Source: Bacteroides sp. CAG:1076
GTDB lineage: Bacteria; Bacteroidota; Bacteroidia; Bacteroidales; Bacteroidaceae
NCBI GenBank assembly: GCA_000436795.1
Contig: HF993175.1
Coordinates: 1-11,146 of the forward strand
DNA length: 11,146 nt
Reading direction: 5' to 3'
Shown here one piece after another: positions 1-7,172 of the stretch (position 1 is its first letter; each line of letters opens with the position of its first letter). The notes below the pieces were generated by a model. It did no database searches. It had not been told where the DNA came from and worked only from the letters and a program-made list of their open reading frames with translations. The position numbers were made by a program, and so were the translations under genes.

Positions 1-390
1 CCGCCAAAACCGCTTCCGCTGACCGAGGTGCTCGACTTACTGCGTGCCTTGCCCGATAAAGATAAAATGAGCGAAGAAGAGCCTGTTCCGTATCTGGAGG
101 TGAATGTCTTGCTCGACGCTCCTGTGGCTGGCATCAACAAGCAGGTAGAGGATGTCCTTCAGTCGAAAAATGTGCGTTTGTGCCGGACGGTAATCGCCTA
201 TCGGGTGCAGCAGTCGGCTGGCGACGGGGAAGTAGTGTTGGAATCGGTCGACGATTTGCTGACGCTCGACCCGATAGAGGTGATCAGAAAGAGTTATCAG
301 AACAAGTTCCGCTGTGAGATGCGCAATGAGCTGGTGGAACTTGCCAGAAGGGCTGTAGAAGCGGCTCGCAGGGAAGGAGGCAATGAATGA
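1..390 (+). CDS. sbcD: Exonuclease SbcCD subunit D (C-terminal part, truncated by window start)
   Basis: This is the last 129 residues of SbcD, open in frame from base 1, so the real start lies upstream of the window. SbcD is the Mre11-like metallophosphoesterase subunit that, with SbcC, cuts DNA hairpins and processes double-strand ends in the cytoplasm. The catalytic phosphoesterase motifs lie in the missing N-terminal part. What remains fits the C-terminal capping domain: a Pro-rich entry, an acidic stretch (EEEPVPYLEV) leading into a beta strand, then a basic helical tail. The GTG at 28 is an internal Val codon, not a start. The assignment rests largely on the adjoining sbcC: the stop codon (388-390) overlaps the sbcC start (387-389) as ATGA, the usual sbcDC order with translational coupling. 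The tail also carries the AGGAGG that serves sbcC. Confidence 0.88.
   Translation, partial: PPKPLPLTEVLDLLRALPDKDKMSEEEPVPYLEVNVLLDAPVAGINKQVEDVLQSKNVRLCRTVIAYRVQQSAGDGEVVLESVDDLLTLDPIEVIRKSYQNKFRCEMRNELVELARRAVEAARREGGNE
375..380 (+). promoter_or_regulatory. Shine-Dalgarno-like AGGAGG for sbcC
   Basis: AGGAGG lies six bases before the ATG at 387, inside the final codons of sbcD. It supports the 387 start over the out-of-frame ATG at 383. A site this strong is notable because Bacteroidota genes seldom rely on Shine-Dalgarno pairing, and most other starts in this window lack one. It may be partly a by-product of the Arg-Glu-Gly-Gly codons of sbcD. Confidence 0.5.
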
Positions 391-3300
391 AGTTGTTGAA
401 AGTAATCATGTATAACCTGGCTTCGCTCGAGGGGGAACAGGTTATCGATTTTGAGAGTGAACCTTTACGGAGTGCCGATTTGTTTTCCATCGTAGGTGAA
501 ACAGGTAGCGGAAAGTCGACCATTCTGGATGCTGTCTGTCTGGCATTGTACGGGCTTGCGCCTCGTTTCTATGGGGCAGATAATTTCGATTATTACCATA
601 CCGAGCGCCCGAACAACGATCAGGTGCTCGATCCTGACGACCCGCGTAACATTCTTCGTAAGGGTACGAAGGAGTGTTTTGCCGAAGTGGTGTTTCTGGC
701 GCGCGACGGTTTCCGCTATCGTGCCCGCTGGTCGTGTTCCATAGCCCGCATCAATTATACGCGTCCGGAGCGCAGGCTGTACCGGATAGCAGTGGACGAG
801 GCGGGAAGAACCAGCGAGAAGGAAGTGGACATAACCGGAGGAGGACGTCAGAAGCGGGGACATAAGAATATCAACAATGAGGGGCTCGACCGCATTATCG
901 GTCTGGATTACGGACAGTTTACCCGTACCGTGATGCTGGCGCAGAACTCATTTGCCAATTTTGTCAAGGCGGACGACAAGGATAAGGCTGTCTTGCTGGA
1001 AAAGCTGACCGGAACGGAGCTGTATACGGCTGTTGCGCGTAAGATTTATGAGTTTTATAAGGAGGCGGAAGCTACCTATAATGAGGTGTTCAGTCAGGTA
1101 AAGGCTTTTGCTGTACATCAGCTTTCGGATGAGAAGCTGGCGGAAGTGGAAGCACACAAGGAAGAATTGGATGCTCGTTTCCGCAGTTTGCAGACTGAAC
1201 TTCAGAAGCTGAAGGATCAGCAGAAATGGTATGTTGATTTGTGTGCGCTGGAGGTGGCGTTTGCCGATGAGGAGGCAAAATGGAAGCAGGCTTCGGAAAA
1301 GGCACAGAGCTTGCAGCCGGTACGGGACGAATTGCGGCTGCTCGATGAGGTAGCTCCCATACGGGATGTGTATCAGACCTGCATGAATCTGCAACGTGAA
1401 CTGAAAGAGCTGACAGAGGAAGTCGGTCGGAAGCAATTGCAGTGCAGTGCATTGGAAAAGGAAGAGGCCGAGAAACGAAAACTTCTGTTGGATGTAAAAG
1501 AAAATTATAATGCTATTCGTGAGAAGCAGGAGCAGATGCTTCCGCTGGTGACAGCAGCCCGTAAGCAGAAGGTGGAACTGGATGCGCAACAGGCTACCGT
1601 GACTCGTCTGAAAGAGGAGGAAAGTTCGCTGGCGAAAAAGGAAGAATTGCTGAGAAAGGAGCAGACAGAAAATGCGGCTCAGGTAGTGGAGTTGCAGAAA
1701 CGGCAGGCGGAAGCGGAACGGATATTGGCGGAGCTGATGCCGCACCGCGATATGCTGGAAAACAAGAATGCGGTTTCCGATAGGTTGGAATCGCTGGATA
1801 AAGCGGTGAAACGCTGGCAAAAAGAATCTGCCGACTGGAAGAAAAATTGTATCGAACTGGAAAATCAGCAGCAGGCATGCCGGGAAGAAGAGAATCGTTT
1901 GCAGAAATCGGATGAGGAACTGGTTCTGTGTAGGGAGAGTATCCGGCAGAAAACACAGGCATTGGCTGGTGTGGATGTAGAGGCGTTGCAACAGCGGATG
2001 GCGGACGTGACGAAATGTTATACCGATTTGGAACGATTGAGAAAGTTGCAGGCGGTTGTCACGGAGCGACGAAAGAGTTTGTCTGAAAATCAGATTGTGT
2101 CTGAAAAAATTACCATTAAGTTGGATGAAGCTTCGCGTGAGGTGAAGGAACTGACAACGGAGCGTGAAGAGATAAATCGTCTGTTGCCCGGACTGGAAGA
2201 GGCGTGGCAATTGGCGAGCAGCCGGAGTGCCGAGCATATGCGTGCCGTGCTGAAACCGGGAGAACCTTGTCCGGTGTGTGGGGCATGCGAGCATCCGTAT
2301 GCCGAAGGAATAGCGGAAGTGTTGCAGCCTGTGAAGGAAGAAATTGCTCGTCGTCGCAAGCGGCTGACGGAAATTGAGGAACGGCTGGATGCTTCTCCCG
2401 GCGGATTGCGCCTGCTCTGTTCGGAACTGAACGGTAAGTTGTCGGCTTTGCGTGAGGGAACCGGACGGTTGAATGCGGAACTGGCTGAGGCTGTCGGCGA
2501 ATGGACGGCGCTGGTTGTAGCTTATCCTGTCCTGCCTGTTGATGTGGTACAGGCAGATGCTTCTACTTTATCGGCTCTGTTGACGATGGAAACGGAACGG
2601 ATTGTGGCTCAGGGAAAGCAGGCGCGTGCCGAACAGAATGCTTATCAGCAGGCACAAAATGAGCTGACTGACATGCGTCGTGCGTACGATGAGAAGCAAG
2701 CTTCGTGTTCGCGTCAGCGGGAAGAACTGCATCATCGGGCGGCGGAATTGAAGCAACGGCAGGGACAGAGTGAGCAGAAGCGTGCGGAATTGCAGCAGCT
2801 TGAACGTACGAACGGGGAACTGCGTGGGGCGTTGCGGCAGGATGTTTCGTTACCCGACTGGGAGCGGGCTTTCGAACAAGACGTTGAAGGGTTGCTTAAC
2901 CGCTTGTCGGGTATGTACGACAAGTATCGGGAGGCTACTCGTGTGCAGCAGGAATCGGTGGGATTACTGAATGAACGGAAAGTGGCTGCCGGGGCGTTGG
3001 AGAAACAATTGGCCGAGTGTCAGGCAGCCATGAAGGAAAACAAGGAAGAGACTGCCGGGGCTGTACAGGTTTATGAGGCAAAGCTGAAGGCTTATATGCA
3101 GGTGCTGGGCGGTGCTGATCCGGATGAAACGGAACGTACGCTGAAACTGCAACTGGAGGAAGCGGAGAAACAGGTGCAGCTTGCTGATAAGGCTCACAAT
3201 GAGATGGCCGAATCGTACAGCCGGCTGTCGGGGTTCGTGAAGGCTGCCGAAGAACAGTATCGGAAGAAGCAGGCTGACTGCATGGCTGCGCAACGTGGAG

Positions 3301-4205
3301 TGGAAGATTTCATCATGCGTTACAATGAGTCGGCAGAGCATGTGGGTGTTCTTTCGAAAGAATGGCTGGATATGTGCTTCTCGCCTTCGGCAGACTGGAA
3401 CGGAAAGCGTGAACAGGTGCGGCTGGCGGATGAGGAGGTAAAATGGTGTCAGGGACAGATGGAAGCACGCCGGAAAGCGATGGAAGCTCATCGCGACTTG
3501 CAGGTTATGCCGCTGGAACAGTCGGGTGAAGATACCAATCCGACGGCTGTGCTACAGGAGGAGATGCAAAAGGTACAATGTGCATTGGATGAACTCGACA
3601 AGGAGCGTTTGCAGGTGGGCGGTATGCTGATGGCGCATCGCCGGAGTGTGGAACAGATGCTGTCGGCAGGCGAAGAACTTGAACGCAGGCGTAAGGCGTA
3701 TCAGGACTGGAAAGAGCTGAATGATATTTTGGGAAATGCCAACGGCGACAAGTTCCGTGAAACGGCGCAATGCTTTACGCTGCGCTTCCTGATACGTCAG
3801 GCCAACGAACAGCTTCGGATGTTGAATCACCGGTATAGTCTGGAACAGGTGAGGGATTCGTTGGGAATCCGTGTCATCGATCACGACCGGGCGGATGAGG
3901 TTCGTAACATCAGTTCGCTTTCGGGTGGGGAAACTTTCCTGATCAGTCTGGCACTGGCTCTGGGACTCTCGTCGCTTTCGTCGCGTAACATTCCGATGTG
4001 CAACTTGTTCGTGGACGAAGGTTTCGGTACGCTCGACAGCAACAGCCTGAATATGGTAATAGATGCCCTGTCGAGCTTGCAGTCGATGCAGGGGAAGAAA
4101 GTCGGAGTCATCAGCCATACGGCAGAGATGCGTGAACGGATCCGTACACAGATCCGGGTTGTCAAGGTGGGTTCTGGAGGAAAGAGTACTATCGAAATAG
4201 TTTGA
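387..4205 (+). CDS. sbcC: Exonuclease SbcCD subunit C (Rad50-like SMC-type ATPase)
   Basis: SbcC is the ATPase and DNA-tethering subunit of the SbcCD nuclease, which cleaves hairpins and protein-blocked DNA ends during replication and repair. Visible parts, in order: an N-terminal half-ATPase with Walker A GETGSGKST at residues 37-45 and a Q-loop around Gln186 (MLAQNSFANF); a long first coiled-coil arm from about 200, rich in Glu, Lys and Gln; the zinc-hook motif CPVC at 628-631; a return arm with a non-helical break near 705-730; then the C-terminal ATPase half with ABC signature LSGGE at 1178-1182 and Walker B NLFVDE, with Asp1210 and Glu1211. The hook sits almost exactly at the middle of the 1272 residues, as expected for two equal arms. 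The protein is longer than E. coli SbcC (1048 residues), the extra length being in the arms. The gene looks intact and is coupled to sbcD by ATGA. Confidence 0.96.
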   Translation: MKLLKVIMYNLASLEGEQVIDFESEPLRSADLFSIVGETGSGKSTILDAVCLALYGLAPRFYGADNFDYYHTERPNNDQVLDPDDPRNILRKGTKECFAEVVFLARDGFRYRARWSCSIARINYTRPERRLYRIAVDEAGRTSEKEVDITGGGRQKRGHKNINNEGLDRIIGLDYGQFTRTVMLAQNSFANFVKADDKDKAVLLEKLTGTELYTAVARKIYEFYKEAEATYNEVFSQVKAFAVHQLSDEKLAEVEAHKEELDARFRSLQTELQKLKDQQKWYVDLCALEVAFADEEAKWKQASEKAQSLQPVRDELRLLDEVAPIRDVYQTCMNLQRELKELTEEVGRKQLQCSALEKEEAEKRKLLLDVKENYNAIREKQEQMLPLVTAARKQKVELDAQQATVTRLKEEESSLAKKEELLRKEQTENAAQVVELQKRQAEAERILAELMPHRDMLENKNAVSDRLESLDKAVKRWQKESADWKKNCIELENQQQACREEENRLQKSDEELVLCRESIRQKTQALAGVDVEALQQRMADVTKCYTDLERLRKLQAVVTERRKSLSENQIVSEKITIKLDEASREVKELTTEREEINRLLPGLEEAWQLASSRSAEHMRAVLKPGEPCPVCGACEHPYAEGIAEVLQPVKEEIARRRKRLTEIEERLDASPGGLRLLCSELNGKLSALREGTGRLNAELAEAVGEWTALVVAYPVLPVDVVQADASTLSALLTMETERIVAQGKQARAEQNAYQQAQNELTDMRRAYDEKQASCSRQREELHHRAAELKQRQGQSEQKRAELQQLERTNGELRGALRQDVSLPDWERAFEQDVEGLLNRLSGMYDKYREATRVQQESVGLLNERKVAAGALEKQLAECQAAMKENKEETAGAVQVYEAKLKAYMQVLGGADPDETERTLKLQLEEAEKQVQLADKAHNEMAESYSRLSGFVKAAEEQYRKKQADCMAAQRGVEDFIMRYNESAEHVGVLSKEWLDMCFSPSADWNGKREQVRLADEEVKWCQGQMEARRKAMEAHRDLQVMPLEQSGEDTNPTAVLQEEMQKVQCALDELDKERLQVGGMLMAHRRSVEQMLSAGEELERRRKAYQDWKELNDILGNANGDKFRETAQCFTLRFLIRQANEQLRMLNHRYSLEQVRDSLGIRVIDHDRADEVRNISSLSGGETFLISLALALGLSSLSSRNIPMCNLFVDEGFGTLDSNSLNMVIDALSSLQSMQGKKVGVISHTAEMRERIRTQIRVVKVGSGGKSTIEIV

Positions 4206-4241
4206 TTCTCGACGTATCTGTAATGGAACGTAGGCGGCAGC

Positions 4242-4269
4242 TTCTGATGTTTTGTACAAAAAATCAGAA
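4242..4269. promoter_or_regulatory. Imperfect 28-base palindrome, candidate operator
   Basis: The arms TTCTGAT (4242-4248) and ATCAGAA (4263-4269) flank the self-complementary core TTTTGTACAAAA (4250-4261). Only the pair 4249/4262 (G opposite A) breaks the symmetry. It lies 37 bases after the sbcC stop and about 165 bases before the AraC-family gene. It reads better as a dimeric protein-binding site than as a terminator, because the core is AT-rich and no T-tract follows. A weak hairpin at the 3' end of the sbcC transcript remains possible. Confidence 0.45.
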
Positions 4270-4292
4270 AGTTTGTACAAATTTTCAGAAAA
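4251..4292 (+). repeat. Two tandem 21-base direct repeats, each opening with TTTGTACAAA
   Basis: Unit 1 covers 4251-4271 and unit 2 covers 4272-4292. They match at 17 of 21 positions: the perfect 10-base palindrome TTTGTACAAA and then TCAGAAA are shared, while three bases in between are AAA in one and TTT in the other, and the last base differs. The 21-base period is two helical turns, so both sites face the same side of the DNA. Direct half-sites at 21-base spacing are the classic arrangement for AraC-type activators such as AraC at araI1/araI2. Regulation of the AraC-family gene that begins at 4436 is therefore the obvious hypothesis, but binding is inferred from position and architecture only. 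Confidence 0.6.
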
Positions 4293-4435
4293 CGTCTCGA
4301 TGTTTTTCGGAGGATTTGCCGGGGCTTGTTTAAAGATTCTTTCTTGCGAGTGATGGAACATTGTTTATGCCTTATGGAACTTCCTCTTCCCGTGAAAACG
4401 ATTTATTTTTACCGACGAAATAAAAATAGGTATTT

Positions 4436-5329
4436 ATGAGTCAATATGGTGAAATCAAGTGCTTGGATATCTCTACTTTCAAGCAGGTATCGTCTGCTCT
4501 CTATAAGGATGAAGGAATAGTTGTGTTAAGCGGTGAAAAAGAACTGAGGCTGATTAGCGGGCCTGCGCGAGTTGATGTTTTGATATTGTTTGTATGTACG
4601 GAGGGAAAGTTTCAGATAAATGTCAATATGTCGACCATTGTTGTTGCGGAGGGAGATGCTTTGCTTTGCAAGCCCAATGACTTGATTGATGAAAGTGTGT
4701 TCTTTCCCGGCTTTCAGGGGTACGCACTTTGTCTTTCACCTCAGATAATCCGGGAGTGTGTTCCGGGAGATGGCATTTGGAAGCAGGCTTTCCGGCATAG
4801 AGATAAATCTGTAGTACAAGTCAGTCCGGAAGCCTTTAAGGCACTTAAATTGTATGGCGAGCTGCTTTGTCTCAAGACTCGTGCGGAACGTCGTCGTCCA
4901 CGTGGCAGAGAAGCTGTGTTGTCTATTATCCGGAGTTTACAGTGCGAACTGCTGGATGAGTTGGATGATCGTTATTCTCCCGACGATGAACAACGGCAGC
5001 GGGATGTTTTGTTCCGGAATTTTATAGATTTGCTGGTGGGGTGTAAAGTTAAGCCGCGTGCTGTTTCCTGGTACAGCGAACGGCTTTTCGTGACTTCCAA
5101 GCATCTTTCTACAATGTGTAAGCTGGTCAGTGGGCGTACTGCCGGCGACTGGATAAAGGAATATGTACTGATGGACATTCGTTTTCAGTTAAAGTATTCC
5201 GACAAGTCGATTAAGGAAATTTCAGAGATGATGAATTTTCCCAATCTTTCATTCTTTGCTAAATATGTACGTATTAATTTGGGGGCTTCGCCTACCGAGT
5301 TGCGTAAGAAATTGAGGGAGCGGAAATAG
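4436..5329 (+). CDS. AraC-family transcriptional regulator
   Basis: This is a cytoplasmic DNA-binding regulator of 297 residues, normal length for the family. The N-terminal half (about 25-125) looks like the beta-rich cupin-type sensing fold, including the stretch VDVLILFVCTEGKFQINVNM and then EGDALLCKPND. It shows no motif that names a ligand. The C-terminal 95 residues form the double helix-turn-helix: the first at about 211-235 (WYSERLFVTSKHLSTMCKLV, typical Bacteroidetes wording) and the second at about 258-290 (SIKEISEMMNFPNLSFFAKY followed by GASPTELR, the family's conserved end). The ATG at 4436 is the first good start after a 230-base intergenic region that carries a tandem repeat suited to AraC-type binding. 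No co-directional gene follows, since the next cluster is convergent, so the target genes are not evident. Autoregulation is an inference. Confidence 0.9.
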   Translation: MSQYGEIKCLDISTFKQVSSALYKDEGIVVLSGEKELRLISGPARVDVLILFVCTEGKFQINVNMSTIVVAEGDALLCKPNDLIDESVFFPGFQGYALCLSPQIIRECVPGDGIWKQAFRHRDKSVVQVSPEAFKALKLYGELLCLKTRAERRRPRGREAVLSIIRSLQCELLDELDDRYSPDDEQRQRDVLFRNFIDLLVGCKVKPRAVSWYSERLFVTSKHLSTMCKLVSGRTAGDWIKEYVLMDIRFQLKYSDKSIKEISEMMNFPNLSFFAKYVRINLGASPTELRKKLRERK

Positions 5330-5351
5330 TAAAAAACGAAGTTGGATTGAT

Positions 5352-5383
5352 CGATTCATCGGCTACGATATGTACCGGAATCG
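5352..5383. terminator. Possible hairpin between convergent genes
   Basis: CGATTC (5352-5357) pairs with GAATCG (5378-5383), and CGG (5360-5362) pairs with CCG (5375-5377) across a two-base bulge, leaving a 12-base loop. It sits in the 77-base gap between the ends of the AraC-family gene and the PAP2 gene, where a bidirectional terminator would be expected. No clean T-tract follows on either strand, so the call is weak. Confidence 0.25.
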
Positions 5384-5406
5384 TCTTGTTCTATTGGGGA
5401 AAAAGC

Positions 5407-5964
5407 TTAAAATGTCATTGAAGCATAGACACCGTAATGTCCGTCGCCAGCAACGGGACTGATAGTCAGGTTATGTTCTTTGGCAAAGGGGCGGGTAAAT
5501 ATATAAGAACTTCCGGCTCCAATTACGGCTCCGGCAGCAACATCCCACCAGTCATGCTTCTTTCCGTAGACGCGAGTCCAGCCTACATAGGTGGATAGAA
5601 TATAAGACGGCAGTCCCCATTGCCAGCCGTAACGTCGCTGGATGAAGGCGGCTGCTGCAAAGGATGTAGAGGTATGCATCGACGGGAATGAGTGATTGTC
5701 GCTGTGGTCGGGGCGTTCTTTCTTCACAATATATTTCAGAGCATAGGTCACTCCTAAGGTTGTTACGCCCGAAAAGACTCCTTGTTTCAGTCCTTGCCAG
5801 TCTTTTTGAAGTAAAACGGCCGTCAGACCGGCCACAGGAAGCAGAACGGCTCCTACATCTCCTGTAGTGCGTACAGCCTTTCGGGCGCCGGTGATTTCTA
5901 TTTCCTGGGCAAAAAGTGCAATTGATAAGACAAAGGTCAGCAGTGTGAATAGCAATCTTTTCAT
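5407..5964 (-). CDS. PAP2-superfamily lipid phosphatase
   Basis: This is a phosphatase of the type-2 phosphatidic acid phosphatase family, which removes phosphate from membrane lipids such as phosphatidate, undecaprenyl pyrophosphate or lipid A at the periplasmic face. The three family motifs are present: K77-x6-R84-P85 (KYIVKKERP), P94-S95-M96-H97 in place of the common PSGH, and T130-R131-x5-H137-x3-D141 in place of SR-x5-H-x3-D. The catalytic Arg, both His and the Asp are therefore kept. The N-terminus looks like a cleavable signal peptide ending ALFA-Q at residues 19/20. Hydrophobic segments lie near 37-52, 62-80, 117-129 and 143-158. At 185 residues it is a short member, and it ends in Tyr/Phe-rich residues (HYGVYASMTF). 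Its ATG overlaps the stop of the upstream lipid kinase gene as ATGA, suggesting coupled translation and related substrates. The exact substrate cannot be read from the sequence. Confidence 0.88.
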   Translation of the reverse strand: MKRLLFTLLTFVLSIALFAQEIEITGARKAVRTTGDVGAVLLPVAGLTAVLLQKDWQGLKQGVFSGVTTLGVTYALKYIVKKERPDHSDNHSFPSMHTSTSFAAAAFIQRRYGWQWGLPSYILSTYVGWTRVYGKKHDWWDVAAGAVIGAGSSYIFTRPFAKEHNLTISPVAGDGHYGVYASMTF

Positions 5965-6338
5965 ATAAGGGCGATGAGTTTGGGTAGAAAAATAATCAGT
6001 CCTGTAATGGCAACTGCAATAGCAAGCAGCAGGACGGCTCCTGCTGCCAGATCTTTTGTGCGTTTGATGGCTTCGTCATACTCCGGCGATACACGGTCGG
6101 CAAGCGCTTCTATAGCCGAATTGACGGCCTCTGCAGCAAGTACCAGACCGATACAGAGAGTAACGACAATCCACTCCATCGGAGAAATATGAAGAAGAAT
6201 ACCTGCCGTGATGGCGCATACGGCAGCGAAACAATGTATCCATGCATTGTGTTCCCGGCTGATGAGCAGGAATATGCCGTGAAAGGCGTACTTGAAACTG
6301 CGGATGCGCTTGCGCAAGGTGAAGCCGTCGTTTTTCAT
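5961..6338 (-). CDS. dgkA: Diacylglycerol kinase / undecaprenol kinase family protein
   Basis: This is a small integral inner-membrane kinase (125 residues, the usual size) that uses ATP to phosphorylate a lipid alcohol: diacylglycerol in E. coli, undecaprenol in many Gram-positives. The DgkA signature is clear at residues 70-100: E70-A-V-N73-S-A-I-E77-A-L-A-D81-R, then YDEAIKRTKDLAAGAVLL with K95 and D96. Three membrane helices are visible at about 34-50, 55-72 and 98-122, after a basic amphipathic N-terminus with R28-E29-H-N31. The ATG at 6338 follows the AP endonuclease gene by 13 bases, and the stop overlaps the PAP2 start. A lipid kinase coupled to a lipid phosphatase suggests a phosphorylation/dephosphorylation cycle on a membrane lipid, perhaps undecaprenol recycling. 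Which lipid is used is undecided. Confidence 0.92.
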   Translation of the reverse strand: MKNDGFTLRKRIRSFKYAFHGIFLLISREHNAWIHCFAAVCAITAGILLHISPMEWIVVTLCIGLVLAAEAVNSAIEALADRVSPEYDEAIKRTKDLAAGAVLLLAIAVAITGLIIFLPKLIALI

Positions 6339-6351
6339 TTTTTTTGCGGAT

Positions 6352-7113
6352 TTACCAGTTGATTGTGACTTCTACGGGACAGTGGTCGGAGCCGAATATC
6401 TCAGTATGTATCTTTGCGCCCTGAAGTTTGTCGGCAATGCGTGCAGAAGCGAGAAAGTAGTCAATACGCCACCCTGCATTCTTTTCGCGTGCTTTGAAGC
6501 GGTACGACCACCACGAATAGATATTTTCCTGAGTAGGATAGAAGTGACGGAAGGTATCGACAAAGCCTGCATCGAGCAAGGTCTGGAACTTTTCGCGTTC
6601 CTGATCGGTGAAACCTGCGTTCATCCGGTTGGTCTTCGGGTTCTTCAGGTCGATTTCTTTATGTGCCACATTCAGGTCGCCGCAAACAAGAACCGGTTTC
6701 TTCTGGTCGAGCTGTTGCAGATATTTCCGGAAGTCGTCCTCCCATGTCATACGGTAATCCAGGCGTTTCAAGCCATCCTGCGAGTTTGGGGTGTACACCG
6801 TCACCAGATAAAAGTTTTCCATTTCCAGCGTAATGACACGTCCCTCATGGTCGTGCTCGTCGATTCCCAGACCGTAAGTGACGGCAATCGGCTGGTGGCG
6901 GGTAAAGATAGCGGTACCTGAGTAGCCTTTTTTCTCGGCATAGTTCCAATAGGAGGTATAGCCTTCGAAAGACAAATCGAGTTGTCCTTCCTGCATTTTT
7001 GTTTCTTGCAGACAGAAAAAGTCTGCATCCAGTGTCTTGAATGTTTCGCGAAAACCTTTATCGCAGCAGGCACGCAGCCCGTTTACGTTCCATGAGATGA
7101 GTTTCATAATCAT
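6352..7113 (-). CDS. xth: Exodeoxyribonuclease III / AP endonuclease (ExoA/APE1-like)
   Basis: This cytoplasmic base-excision repair enzyme nicks DNA at abasic sites and also has 3'-5' exonuclease and 3'-phosphodiesterase activity in this family. Numbered from the Met at 7107, the catalytic set is complete: SWNVNGLRA with N7, LQETK with metal ligand E35, VYTPNS with Y105, CGDLNVAH with D144 and N146, the WRIDYFLAS block near 215, and GSDHCPV with D241 and H242 close to the C-terminus. The loop SWWSYRFKAREKNAGW is the form seen in ExoA and human APE1. The longest frame starts at 7113 (Met-Ile-Met-Lys), but the third residue, at 7107, is the start most family members would use. The length (251-253) is normal. 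It lies about 60 bases after the barrel gene and 13 before dgkA. No promoter match was seen in the 59-base gap, so cotranscription is likely. Confidence 0.95.
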   Translation of the reverse strand: MIMKLISWNVNGLRACCDKGFRETFKTLDADFFCLQETKMQEGQLDLSFEGYTSYWNYAEKKGYSGTAIFTRHQPIAVTYGLGIDEHDHEGRVITLEMENFYLVTVYTPNSQDGLKRLDYRMTWEDDFRKYLQQLDQKKPVLVCGDLNVAHKEIDLKNPKTNRMNAGFTDQEREKFQTLLDAGFVDTFRHFYPTQENIYSWWSYRFKAREKNAGWRIDYFLASARIADKLQGAKIHTEIFGSDHCPVEVTINW

Positions 7114-7172
7114 AATAAGAGTCGGAGAGTTTATCCGTTTTCTGTTTACAGTTAAGAATAAATAGAATAGCG

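Noticed and set aside
948..2294. Minus-strand open frame of 448 codons opposite sbcC
   Set aside because: Its Leu/Phe/Gln/His-rich translation is what the reverse complement of a Glu/Lys/Gln coiled coil gives. It has no recognisable domain, and the plus-strand SbcC reading is unambiguous.
4242..4269. Reading the palindrome after sbcC as a rho-independent terminator
   Set aside because: The core is AT-rich, no GC-rich stem or following T-tract is present, and the repetition at 21-base spacing is better explained by protein binding.
3552..4361. Minus-strand open frame of 269 codons running over the sbcC end and into the intergenic region
   Set aside because: It lies mostly opposite the conserved SbcC ATPase domain, has no domain signature, and its composition is that of an antisense shadow.
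6292..6921. Plus-strand open frame of 209 codons opposite the AP endonuclease gene
   Set aside because: The opposite strand carries every catalytic motif of the ExoIII family. This frame shows no family resemblance and no start signal.
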